A stretch of DNA of 64,000 nucleotides from positions 67,519 to 131,518 of the forward strand of contig NZ_LSJY01000169.1 in the NCBI RefSeq assembly GCF_001556865.1. The letters run 5' to 3'. This document shows, piece after piece, positions 45,234-54,441 of the stretch. The position numbers were made by a program, and so were the translations under genes. Source of the DNA: Sphingobium sp. CCH11-B1 (lineage in GTDB: Bacteria > Pseudomonadota > Alphaproteobacteria > Sphingomonadales > Sphingomonadaceae). Positions within the stretch are counted from its first letter, which is position 1. Each line of letters opens with the position of its first letter. The notes below the pieces were generated by a model, which was not told the origin of the DNA, did not search any database, and saw only the letters and a program-made list of their open reading frames with translations.

Positions 45234-47099
45234 ATGGCGCGACGGCGTACCCTGAGGAAGCCCTTCGACGAAGCGGGCACGCGCGCACTGCGTGATAAAA
45301 GACGGGACTATATGTACGAAAACTGGTGGCCGGACCTTCTCGCCCACATCCCTGAGGAATGCCCCTGGGCTGCATCCGATGTGGTCGTCGCCGAGATACG
45401 TGGTTTCGACGACCCATCTGTGCCGGGTGTCCGTTTCATGTGGTCTGCGCTGGTCCCCGTCGCTCAGCTTGAAGCGCTGGGAGGGCGGCTCCGGGCCTTT
45501 GGCCATGAGGTGGAATCGAGCGGACGGCCATCGCCCCTATTGAACGGCCCGCAGAGCCTTAATCCACGATTCTGGATCGGGACCTATCTGGAGGGCAAAG
45601 ATGGTGCGCCTTCGGTGCGGGAGGACTATGAACCGCTGATCCTGGGGTGGACCAGCAATAACCAGACAGCCATGGTCCTCGATCCGCGGTTTGCCATGAC
45701 CTATGGATTGATGCCGCGCGTCCATGTCGATGGGGCCACGCGTTGGGACAATCCCGCCGAACCCGAGTTCGATGTCGCCTCGGTCGATAAGCCCTCGCTC
45801 TATGCCGATCTGCGTTATGACGACATGCGCGCCGTCGTATCGCGCGATTATCTGCAAGATTACCTCTCGCTGCGCGAGATGGCACTCGTCCAGGTCTTTT
45901 ACGAAATCCGCCATGGACTTACCGACAAAGCGGCGGAGTTGGCGCTGGGAACAAGCCAGCAGCTGAACGAACATCTTCTGACGCGCGAGATCGATGTCCA
46001 ACGTCGGCGCGAGGGGGGGTATTGCGCGCAGGTGTGGGGCGCGCGTCATGTGGCGGGGCCTGGCGATTTCCCCATCTCGGTCAATCCGCTTGAAACGCAG
46101 GGGCTTGTCTGGCCGGGCAATCCAACGCCCGTCACGTCGCGCATTGCAGACCGATTTCGGCCAAGGGATTATATCTACGTCCGCGATACAGTGCTCGGCG
46201 CCTATGAGGGACGGCCAGGCTTCCATGTTCATCCTGAAAGCGGCGGGGTCGGCTATCAGAACCAGTGGAACGTGGGGCCTGCCAGCCGGATCGGGCGAGA
46301 TCTGATCCAACTTGAGATCAGGAAGCTTTACGGTGGGACGCCGCACCGCGTCGTCCAGCATTGGCATGGTTACGCCGTTGCAGCAACCGCCGAACAATTG
46401 TCGGCAGAAGCACGCAAGGTTCCCAATGTCGGCACGCGGGCGAAGGCGCTGACCCACGGCATTGCCGATGTCGGCGAGCGGCTGTCCGCACTGGCCGCAC
46501 GTTTCGGGATCGAGGTAAGCGGTGAGGAATTCGTCAAGCTTGACCGAACCTGGCTCGACTATCATGGCTGGTGGCAAGGGCTCCATGTCGAACCGGTTGC
46601 CCGGCACATTCCGCTCGACATGACGCGATCGGCCTTTCTTGCCCGCTGCCTCGACCTCGACAAGCTCGTCGTCGAATGTCTGGCGGAGCGCTACTTGCGG
46701 CTCTTCGTGCGCGCCTTTGGCCCCCAGACCGACAAGATCGACAAGCTGCGGGGACTCAAGCTCCTCGATCGGACAATCTGCTTCTGTCAGATCGGGCATG
46801 AGGCGGGCCTATCGGTGTGGGACTCGGCCGAGGAGATAGTTTCGCGCTTCGAAGCCGCGGGTACGGCGGTCGGGCGCCCCATCGACAAGCTTTTCGCCTT
46901 GTCCGATCTGCGGCAGGTGGCCGGTCATCGCAAGGAGGATATGGATGGGCTCATTGCCGGCGCATTGGAGCGCTTTGGTCTCGACCTTGCCGCCGCCAGG
47001 GGTGGCTGGGGTCATGTCATGGACACCCTCTATGATCAGCTTGCCGACCAGCTTGCCACTGTAGTGCGCCTTTTGGACGACTGCCTCTCAGAGGGATGA
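45234..47099 (+). CDS. Unknown 621-residue protein, last gene of the accessory set
   Basis: I recognise no domain. The product is soluble, Trp- and Arg-rich, with no signal peptide. It sits 157 bp after the PLD-like gene on the same strand. The ATG at 45234 has only a weak ribosome site and the frame closes soon upstream (TGA at 45213). Association with defence is by location only. Confidence 0.7.
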   Translation: MARRRTLRKPFDEAGTRALRDKRRDYMYENWWPDLLAHIPEECPWAASDVVVAEIRGFDDPSVPGVRFMWSALVPVAQLEALGGRLRAFGHEVESSGRPSPLLNGPQSLNPRFWIGTYLEGKDGAPSVREDYEPLILGWTSNNQTAMVLDPRFAMTYGLMPRVHVDGATRWDNPAEPEFDVASVDKPSLYADLRYDDMRAVVSRDYLQDYLSLREMALVQVFYEIRHGLTDKAAELALGTSQQLNEHLLTREIDVQRRREGGYCAQVWGARHVAGPGDFPISVNPLETQGLVWPGNPTPVTSRIADRFRPRDYIYVRDTVLGAYEGRPGFHVHPESGGVGYQNQWNVGPASRIGRDLIQLEIRKLYGGTPHRVVQHWHGYAVAATAEQLSAEARKVPNVGTRAKALTHGIADVGERLSALAARFGIEVSGEEFVKLDRTWLDYHGWWQGLHVEPVARHIPLDMTRSAFLARCLDLDKLVVECLAERYLRLFVRAFGPQTDKIDKLRGLKLLDRTICFCQIGHEAGLSVWDSAEEIVSRFEAAGTAVGRPIDKLFALSDLRQVAGHRKEDMDGLIAGALERFGLDLAAARGGWGHVMDTLYDQLADQLATVVRLLDDCLSEG

Positions 47100-47179
47100 A
47101 GTGCCCGGACGCGATCATTCCGAATTGGTGCGGTTTACACAAACTGCAAGCTGGCAGCTTTCGAAAATCTAGACGGAGC

Positions 47180-47520
47180 GTTTTAGAGGTTCGGGCTTTT
47201 TCCCTTCCGCGAGGGTGTCGCGCAGGCAGGCGCTGAGCATTTGGTTATCGAATGGCTTCTGGATGAATGTCGGCTTCTCGGGCATGTCGCCATCGCACGG
47301 CATCACCAGACTGCTGGCTATGACGATCTCGATCCATTTTCATCCTTGGGCAGCGTGACGGGCAAGGGCAAAGCCGTTCATCGCGCCTTGGCATTTCCAC
47401 GTCGGAGAAAAGCAGAACGATATTCTCGGCATGGATTGCGAGCAGCGCCTTAACCTGACAGCGAAACGCATGGCGAGCGTCGCAAACCGCCTGATTTTCG
47501 TGAAAGCGTGCCTAGTCACC
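47180..47520 (-). pseudogene. Decayed response-regulator receiver domain
   Basis: Read on the minus strand, one frame gives L-F-S-D-V-E-M-P (receiver phosphorylation strand), another N-G-F-A-L-A-R-H-A-A, and a third I-Q-K-P-F-D-N-Q-M-L (the conserved K-P-F end). These belong to one receiver domain broken by at least two frameshifts. No intact frame covers it. Confidence 0.6.
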
Positions 47521-48024
47521 ACGTCGCGGGCACATTGCGATGGCTCCCTCCCCGCTTACCGCGCGTGTCAAAAGGGCTTTATCTGAGTCAGAACCTGTAA
47601 ATTGCGGAGAGCGGAACAGCACTCGATAGTGGCCTGTGAAATATGGCTTCCCTGTATCGTAAACGTAGCCAATGGCACGATAATCAGAATTTCTAGACGT
47701 CAATTCATAGCGCGTGACGAGGCCGAGGCCCGGTACATCTGATGTTCCACGGAAATGAACGATATCAGCATCACGCTCAGGGTCTTCTGTGAAGGTATCT
47801 ATTACTAGCTCACCTTCTGAAATATACAGCATATCGGTCGAACCGACATTGTGCAGCCTTTCACCGGCTTTTACGGGCACAGCGATGCCGGGACGACACA
47901 CGATGTAAGGCCCATCATAGTCGTGCGGATAAATTGGTGGCGGAGTGTTCGACCTTGAGGGTGACGGAACTTGCGCGGACAGCATCGCCAGCATCAGGCA
48001 CATAAATTTTTTCGACCGAGCCAT
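47512..48024 (-). CDS. Small secreted protein of unknown function
   Basis: 170 residues from the ATG at 48024. The first 25 residues (basic start, then F-M-C-L-M-L-A-M-L-S-A) form a signal peptide; a longer frame up to 48105 lacks one at its start. The rest is beta-rich with no domain I recognise. It is convergent with the accessory set and has the response-regulator relic at its 3' end. Confidence 0.65.
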   Translation of the reverse strand: MARSKKFMCLMLAMLSAQVPSPSRSNTPPPIYPHDYDGPYIVCRPGIAVPVKAGERLHNVGSTDMLYISEGELVIDTFTEDPERDADIVHFRGTSDVPGLGLVTRYELTSRNSDYRAIGYVYDTGKPYFTGHYRVLFRSPQFTGSDSDKALLTRAVSGEGAIAMCPRRGD

Positions 48025-48254
48025 CACTGGATGATGATCCTTGATGTGAAGACAAGTCAATGGATACGCTGCTGGCAGCGATCTTCCCGATCTGACGCAA
48101 ACCACATGGACGGCGGCGCCTATGGCCTGATTGTCGGTTGCGGATTGGCAGGAATTTGCAGCGTGCGTTGACGTAACCCGCTATCGGCTTCTCCGTGGTT
48201 CCGTTTGTGCAGAGCGATCCGGCAAAGAGCAGGCCAATGTAGAAGGGCAAGTGA

Positions 48255-49433
48255 GTGGGCGTTGAGTTCCGGCAAGGCTGGGGATGGTTAGTTCTTGCCG
48301 CCTTGACGGTTTCGACGATCGGCGACGAAATCACGCTGCTGGCGCTGATGTTCCGTACCGCCGAGAAAGCGCCCGCCTATGCGGTGCCTGTGCTGCTTAT
48401 CATGGAGTTGCTGCCCGGCCTTATAGCCGCGCCCTACGCGGGCCGCCTGATTGACCGCCGGGACGCGGCACGTATTCTGGTCATGGCATCGGCGTTGCAG
48501 GCGGGCATAATCTCGCTCATCGCCCACTATCCTACATTCACGCTAGCAGGCGCCGCGCTGTTGAGCGTGTTGTTCACGATCAGCAGCGCTGCGACATTCG
48601 CGCTGATACCAGTGCTGGCAAGCGGGTTGGGTATGACCCTCGCGCGCGCCAACTCCCTTTTAGAAATGGTCCGCAGCCTTGGAATGCTCGCTGGTCCTGT
48701 CGCTGGCGGCGTGCTGGTAGGATGGATCGGATCGCGCAACACGCTTTTGGTCGATGCCTTCAGTTTTGCCCTTCTGGCGCTCGTCGTGATGGGAAGCGGT
48801 CTACGCCGCAAGCCGCAACGGGGCGATCACGAGGAACAAACCCTGTTCGCGGACTATCTGCCGCTGCTTCGCAATCGACGCTTGATGGTGGTGACGGGCG
48901 CGCTCAGCCTCGAAGTGTTCGCGACCGCCATTGCCGACGTTGCTTTCGTGTTCCTCGTCATGGTGACACTGGGGAGCGGGCCGACCGCATTCGGAATGCT
49001 GACGGCACTATGGGCGGGCGGAATGTTGATCGGCGCTGGGCTTGCCGAAAAGGTCATTGGCCATAGGATCGGCCTGACCGCGTTCGGCACTGCCACCGTC
49101 ATGGGCGTGACAATGCTACTGATCGGCCTCGCGCCGATTGGATTTGCGATCGTCGCTGTCGCCTTCATTCTGGGCGGCGGCGCGAACAGCATCCACAATG
49201 TCGCTGTCCGCACCCTGCTTCAATCCGAATGCCCGCCCGCCGATCATGGAAAGGTAGCCGCGATCTATGGCGCGGTGACGCGCACGGCCGTAATCGGCGG
49301 CTATGTCGCCGGTGGCTTCTTCGTGCCGAACGATGCGCCAACCGCCTACCTCGTCGGTGGCCTGCTGGGCGTTGCAGCGGGCGTAATAGGATGGCGCATA
49401 TTCAATGGTGGATGGCGCACAGCACCAATCTAA
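48255..49433 (+). CDS. MFS transporter
   Basis: 392 residues with about twelve hydrophobic helices and the typical loop motif G-R-L-I-D-R-R-D between helices 2 and 3. Organisation resembles the MFS_3 (EntS-like) exporters. GTG start with AGAAGGG 7-8 bases upstream. Substrate cannot be told from sequence; neighbours give no pathway hint. Confidence 0.85.
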   Translation: MGVEFRQGWGWLVLAALTVSTIGDEITLLALMFRTAEKAPAYAVPVLLIMELLPGLIAAPYAGRLIDRRDAARILVMASALQAGIISLIAHYPTFTLAGAALLSVLFTISSAATFALIPVLASGLGMTLARANSLLEMVRSLGMLAGPVAGGVLVGWIGSRNTLLVDAFSFALLALVVMGSGLRRKPQRGDHEEQTLFADYLPLLRNRRLMVVTGALSLEVFATAIADVAFVFLVMVTLGSGPTAFGMLTALWAGGMLIGAGLAEKVIGHRIGLTAFGTATVMGVTMLLIGLAPIGFAIVAVAFILGGGANSIHNVAVRTLLQSECPPADHGKVAAIYGAVTRTAVIGGYVAGGFFVPNDAPTAYLVGGLLGVAAGVIGWRIFNGGWRTAPI

Positions 49434-49561
49434 GGATCAAAGCTCCGAGATTGACCTGATCTTCGTTATCACATCGACTTCTCGTTTGGGGCTGTTAGCA
49501 GAGTTGAAGTAACGATAGCACTGACCACTCGGCCATTCACGCACGCGGACAGGGGGTTTTA

Positions 49562-50578
49562 ATGACAACCCAGACCAACAACGGCTTCTATGGTCGGCAG
49601 ATCGCTACGAAGGCGGCACCCTTCGTCATCATAATCTTGGCCGGAATGGCGGTACGAACACCGCTGGCAGCATCCTATCCGTTCGTCGCCTTGCTGCTTT
49701 TTCTCTGGATTGTCTCGGACACGCTCATGCTGGCGCTAGTTGCCCGTTCATCGGGAAAACCGGAGTGGCGCGCCGTTTTGGGCGTGCTAGCCGGAGCGAG
49801 CTTGACCGTATGGCTGGGATTACCCTCGTCGATGCGTGGCTTGCTCTTCGAAACGCCAATATTGGCGCTCATGATGGTGGTTTTCGTTCTCAGCCATATT
49901 GCCGGGGCCACGGCCCGAGCGGGTCGAGTGCTAAGCAGGCCGACCAGCGATCGGAGGGAGCAGTGGCTCTCTGCCGTATCGGAAATATTCCCGCCTGCGC
50001 TTGTGAGGTTGGCTGTAGCGGAACTGACCGTGATCCACATGGCCTGTTTCCGCTGGGGAGGGCCAGCGGACGTGCCGACGAGCGCACGCGCCTTCGCTTG
50101 TCACAAGCACCTGACGCCGATATGCGCCACGCTGCTGATCCTGTCGGCGATCGAGATTGGTGTCTACCATCTGCTGGTCGGACATTGGAGCCGCATCGCC
50201 TCGATCGTCATGTTCATCCTGAGCGATGTAGGATTCGTTTATCTGGTCGGCCTCATCAAGTCGTTCCGGTTCAGGCCGGTGCTGCTGACCCCGGAGGGAG
50301 TCCGTGTCCGGGCTGGCTTCCTGATTGACCAACTGGTTCCGTTCGAAGCAATTGTTGCCGTCGAAAGCGGTTTTACCGGCGAGGAGGTGCGCGACACCGT
50401 GACGCTGAACGCAGCGCTGTTGGCTTGGCCCAACATCATGCTGCGGTTGGACCGTTCGCTGCCGCGTCGTTCGTTTCTGAAGAAGCGTGTTGCATTTAGC
50501 AGGGTCGCATTCCGCCTTGATGACCCTGAGCCGTTCATCCGGTTGCTTGTCTGGCGCTTAGGGCAGCGCGGTAGCTAG
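49562..50578 (+). CDS. Inner-membrane protein of unknown function
   Basis: 338 residues with about six to seven membrane helices in the first 235 residues, then a soluble C-terminal domain (about 240-338) of beta-strand character that could be a PH-like domain (L-L-T-P-E-G-V-R-V-R and V-P-F-E-A-I). Family not recognised. It lies 128 bp after the MFS gene with its own ribosome site (GGGGG). Confidence 0.7.
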   Translation: MTTQTNNGFYGRQIATKAAPFVIIILAGMAVRTPLAASYPFVALLLFLWIVSDTLMLALVARSSGKPEWRAVLGVLAGASLTVWLGLPSSMRGLLFETPILALMMVVFVLSHIAGATARAGRVLSRPTSDRREQWLSAVSEIFPPALVRLAVAELTVIHMACFRWGGPADVPTSARAFACHKHLTPICATLLILSAIEIGVYHLLVGHWSRIASIVMFILSDVGFVYLVGLIKSFRFRPVLLTPEGVRVRAGFLIDQLVPFEAIVAVESGFTGEEVRDTVTLNAALLAWPNIMLRLDRSLPRRSFLKKRVAFSRVAFRLDDPEPFIRLLVWRLGQRGS

Positions 50579-50690
50579 GCGCGCTGCTTTTCCGACTGGT
50601 AGTGGCCAATGGAACGTGGGTCGAGGGGCAGCGTCGGGAATGGCCTGATTTTCGTTGCAGGTGCGCCCTTCACCGCCGCATAGATTGCGA

Positions 50691-51062
50691 ATGCGCACGA
50701 CTCTGATGATAGCGGCCACGATTTCCATTGTTGGGTGCAGTCACCCCATGTCCCGCTATTCTCACGTGCCGCCACTGCCGACCCCCTTGGAAGCCGCAAG
50801 TGCCTATGTCTCGTATGAGGAAAATGCTTGTCGAGCATTGGTCGATGTTTGCGACGGAATTCCTGCTGTACGCGCCGAGGCAGTAGAGGGGCTTCTGTGC
50901 CACCGGGCAGCCAAAGGGACGGCGGTGTGTACGTTCCAATACGCAGGCCGTCGTTGCCAAGCGCGTTTCGTGATGGCGGAAAGGCCTTCCAATAGTTGGC
51001 TCGTTGCATTTCGAAATCGTGTGCCCAAGGGCAGCGACATTGATTGTGCTAACGCTCCCTGA
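50691..51062 (+). CDS. Small lipoprotein of unknown function
   Basis: 123 residues from the ATG at 50691. The N-terminus has a basic start, a hydrophobic core and a lipobox I-V-G-C, so it is lipid-anchored. Five further cysteines may form disulfides. No known domain. A frame opening upstream at 50655 would spoil the signal sequence. Confidence 0.7.
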   Translation: MRTTLMIAATISIVGCSHPMSRYSHVPPLPTPLEAASAYVSYEENACRALVDVCDGIPAVRAEAVEGLLCHRAAKGTAVCTFQYAGRRCQARFVMAERPSNSWLVAFRNRVPKGSDIDCANAP

Positions 51063-51129
51063 CGATAGCATAAACCCCGTCCGAATCCACACGGGGCGTG
51101 GCATGGCGGCAAAAGCCTGATTGTCGGCT

Positions 51130-51741
51130 TCATCCGCCGCCATTGGCATCGCCCACTCGCCTAGACCATGCGCCTTCTAACGCTTTGCGATGGATCACGG
51201 CATGAGAAATCACAGTTGGGCTACCTTCGATGGAGAAGGATGCTCCATCATGCGCCCACTGACAGGTTGCCGCAAATGATGGTGTATGGAATCCGTTGAT
51301 TTCGCAGGATAGGGCAACATCCTCTGGCCCAAGAAGGTTCACGCTGAAAACATTTCTCCCTTGATCAAGACCAATCAACCCGGAGCGCTTATCCTGCGGG
51401 CCAGCACGGACTCTGCCGTCCGCAACTGCTGAACGCAATTCATCATAATGTTTCTTGGGTATCCCGCCATATCCTGCAAGAACAATAGCCTTGAGTGCTT
51501 GGCGCTCCGATTGCAATTTTGCCTCGGCCGAACCGAGAGGTAAAAGGAACTCAGAACGCGTACCGTCGGACGAGGTAAGCCGCCATTGTTCATTCACCTC
51601 CACTGGATGATTCAGAAATGACATCGCGGTTTGGAGTTCGCTTGCGCTCGCGCCAGCCCTCTTGTCGGATGCGTCTTCGCAACCAGCGAGCGTGCCCGCC
51701 AGCAAAGCGAATGTCGTCGTAAGAATGGCTTTCTTTATCAC
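51130..51741 (-). CDS. Lipoprotein of unknown function
   Basis: 203 residues starting M-I-K-K-A with a clear lipoprotein signal ending L-A-G-C (Cys21). The mature part has no domain I recognise. It converges on the small lipoprotein gene, with a short repeat-bearing gap (51063-51129) between them. Confidence 0.75.
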   Translation of the reverse strand: MIKKAILTTTFALLAGTLAGCEDASDKRAGASASELQTAMSFLNHPVEVNEQWRLTSSDGTRSEFLLPLGSAEAKLQSERQALKAIVLAGYGGIPKKHYDELRSAVADGRVRAGPQDKRSGLIGLDQGRNVFSVNLLGPEDVALSCEINGFHTPSFAATCQWAHDGASFSIEGSPTVISHAVIHRKALEGAWSRRVGDANGGG

Positions 51742-51899
51742 GAACAGCGGATAACACGCTATCGATCTATCGCCAATCGACGGCCTTCCGCCTCCTCACT
51801 GACGCGGGAACCGCCTGTTTGCCGGTAGATAGATATATACCCTTCGTTTTTCAGAAAGAATTTGGTCGTAGGCAAGTGATGCCGGAATTAGGAGTTCTC

Positions 51900-52517
51900 A
51901 TGCGCCTCGCGTTTTCCCTTTCGCTTATAGTCGCAATTAGTAGCGGGCCTCTTGTGGCCGCACCGCCATCTGATGAAAGTTTGGCTCGCTCGATCGCCGA
52001 CCTTAGCGGGAAAAATTGTTATGGTATTGCTGCCGGTACGATTGCAATGCCCACCGTCGCCGATCCCAACGCCCTCGATAAATCGGTAAAAGTCATTGAA
52101 GGTATGGGGCTGAATTACGGTGTGAACGACAGCATGATGAAGGGTTTGGGGAGGCCCGGCCTAACACTTATTTCGCAGGCAACGATGGGATCAAAGTCAT
52201 TTGACCAAGGTGAAGTCGTTTTGGCCGTTGGCGGTCGTCAGCCTGGCTGTCGAGTAATTTTGCTGTCAGAACCCACCCTAAACATCACCGATGCCGTCTC
52301 GACCCAGCTTTCACGGACTGATTGGAAGCCGGTGCCCAGCATGACCGCTATGCGCGGTGCCATCGAACGACGCGCATTTTTCAGGCGGGATGGAAAAGGA
52401 AATCCCTACCTGATGAACCTTATGACGATCACAAGTCCCGCGCTCGATTCAAAGCTGCGAATGTTCACCACGACCATGCGCATTCCCAGCGGGGTTCAGC
52501 TACCCGAAGGGCTGTAG
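51900..52517 (+). CDS. Secreted protein of unknown function
   Basis: 205 residues from the ATG at 51900, chosen because AGGAG lies 6 bases ahead and the start gives a clean signal peptide (R-L-A-F-S-L-S-L-I-V-A). Two cysteines remain in the mature chain. No family recognised. Divergent from the lipoprotein gene at 51741. Confidence 0.7.
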   Translation: MRLAFSLSLIVAISSGPLVAAPPSDESLARSIADLSGKNCYGIAAGTIAMPTVADPNALDKSVKVIEGMGLNYGVNDSMMKGLGRPGLTLISQATMGSKSFDQGEVVLAVGGRQPGCRVILLSEPTLNITDAVSTQLSRTDWKPVPSMTAMRGAIERRAFFRRDGKGNPYLMNLMTITSPALDSKLRMFTTTMRIPSGVQLPEGL

Positions 52518-52615
52518 GCGTCCTGCCGACGGCAATGACATGGCGGGCAGCGGCTATGGCCCGGTTGTCGTTCGGCTTGCTGAAACAGCAATGGGTGTTT
52601 GCGGACTGACGGTTT

Positions 52616-52972
52616 CTAAAGCGCCAAATTTTCAAAACGGACATAACCCAAATCGACTGCGAGTATCGTGGCACTGAGGGATACTGGGAGAAAGGTAAAC
52701 GCGAGATACCATGCGGAAACATTACGAAAGAACGATCTTAAGCCTGATACCGTTGTTACAATCAACATAGGCGGGCAGGCGAAGAGCATTGCCAGTTTCC
52801 AGTTGTAGCCGCGAGGATGCATCTCTGGACCGACTATTACTCCTGAAAATAGTGCCCATAGCGTCGCGGGGGCAATTAAGGCCCCTGCTACTCCGGCCGC
52901 TAATAATGCACAAAGGCTGAGCATCCACCCTAGTGTCGTTCGATTTCCGTACGGATCATGCAATTCTACCAT
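52616..52972 (-). CDS. Small membrane protein of unknown function
   Basis: 118 residues from the ATG at 52972 (a TTG at 52981 is possible), with three to four hydrophobic helices. No domain recognised. It sits alone between two repeat-bearing gaps. Confidence 0.6.
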   Translation of the reverse strand: MVELHDPYGNRTTLGWMLSLCALLAAGVAGALIAPATLWALFSGVIVGPEMHPRGYNWKLAMLFACPPMLIVTTVSGLRSFFRNVSAWYLAFTFLPVSLSATILAVDLGYVRFENLAL

Positions 52973-53140
52973 GCGTCGCAACCTATCCGCTGAGAGTTAA
53001 CGGCAGCTTCCAAGCATATCGGAACATGTATAGGACGGCAAAGAATGGCAGCCCCTACATCGGCAGCTCTCCCTGACGGAAACCACAGGCAGGCGGCGGC
53101 AAAAGCCTGATTGTCGGTCAATCGCCATAAGGCGGGCCGC

Positions 53141-54127
53141 TCATGGAGCAGAGAGAATAAAATCTGCGATTGCCGGGACAACGGCAGGAGCGAGAGGCAA
53201 GCTTGGGTCTGAATAGGTGGCCACGTTCGCGCCGCGATCGTCAGAAGATACTTGCTTAAGAATATGATTCGTATTTGGCAGAAGCACGAGCCTGGCGGCA
53301 GGGTTCGCGCGTTTCAGTAATTGTGCATCAGAGACGTTGACCTGAATATCGCGCTCCCCCTGCAAAATCAGCAAGGGTTTGTTATACCCTGCCAACAAAT
53401 TTGCCGGGTCGATAGCGAACTCGCTGATCAGGAAATTTTGTACAGCCGGATGGAAAAGCGGAAGCAGCGCAGGACTCAAGTCCTTGGCATCGACGTGCCT
53501 TCCAGCTTTGAGATCGGAAATCGCTGTTAAAGCCTGATCGAGTATGGGCGCATTTGCAGGGTTGGACTTCAGTTGTTCCTCTAAGACGTCGCCCAACGGT
53601 CTTCCTGCCGTCGAAACGAGGATCAGGCCACAGATGTCACTACTATCCTGCCCTGCCACCAAGGCGACGAGACCGCCTTCGCTGTGTCCGAGAACCCAAA
53701 CACATTTGGTGCCCGTCATGCCCCGGATGGACCTGATCCACGAGTGAGCATCCGCCGCATAATCATTGATCGTTACCGCGTTTGCATCTGGGACTGCCTC
53801 GGCGCTCGCATACATTCCGCGTTTGTCGACACGGACCGACGCGATCTTTCGTGCGGCTAATCCGTCAGCTAGCAGCGACAAAGTGGACGCCTTCAACCCG
53901 TGAGCATTATTGCCGTCGCGGTCGGTTGGTCCTGAGCCGGGTATCATCAGGACAATTGGAGCATCCTTTCCCGCCGAAAGCATCGTTCCCTTGAGTGGAC
54001 CATTTGGTCCTGGCGCTTCAACAAACGTCTGGACGGGAGGCACAGGCGATTCCGCAAGGGCAGCCGTGGAAAGGACTGCTACCAGTGCAATCAAATATTT
54101 AGTGCGAGAGAATACCAAGCCGTTCAT
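53141..54127 (-). CDS. Secreted alpha/beta hydrolase (serine aminopeptidase S33-like)
   Basis: 328 residues with a signal peptide (L-I-A-L-V-A-V-L-S-T-A-A-L-A). The alpha/beta hydrolase triad is Ser149 in G-H-S-E-G-G, Asp260 in G-E-R-D, and His288 in N-T-N-H. The oxyanion loop is P-G-S-G-P. Likely a periplasmic esterase or peptidase; substrate unknown. The 314 bp from 54128 to the IS element contain no gene I can support. Confidence 0.85.
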   Translation of the reverse strand: MNGLVFSRTKYLIALVAVLSTAALAESPVPPVQTFVEAPGPNGPLKGTMLSAGKDAPIVLMIPGSGPTDRDGNNAHGLKASTLSLLADGLAARKIASVRVDKRGMYASAEAVPDANAVTINDYAADAHSWIRSIRGMTGTKCVWVLGHSEGGLVALVAGQDSSDICGLILVSTAGRPLGDVLEEQLKSNPANAPILDQALTAISDLKAGRHVDAKDLSPALLPLFHPAVQNFLISEFAIDPANLLAGYNKPLLILQGERDIQVNVSDAQLLKRANPAARLVLLPNTNHILKQVSSDDRGANVATYSDPSLPLAPAVVPAIADFILSAP

Positions 54128-54441
54128 GCCCGCGAGCGTACCCTCCCGACGCTGGCGGTCAATATACTGCTCTCTTATCGGTGAGGCCCACGAACCGATG
54201 CCGCACAGGAGATTTCACCTACACGGAAATCACATGAATCTCAAGCAGTCGTCATGCGGTTCCGGCGAAAATCCGGCGCGCACGGAATTGCGCGGCCCTG
54301 TGATCCCGTGGAATGCCCGAAAATCACTGTCGGATTGAGAAAGTGTCCGACAACGCCGGTGGCAGGGTTTTCCGTCAGGGGGCGTCGGGGCTGATCTCGC
54401 ACCTAGCCGCTACCGCCAAGATGGACCGGCGCGTTTCATGT

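Noticed and set aside
54340..54441. Possible second transposon end left of the IS element
   Set aside because: GTCCGACAACGCCGG at about 54347 resembles the IS inverted repeat, but no partner end or further similarity is visible.
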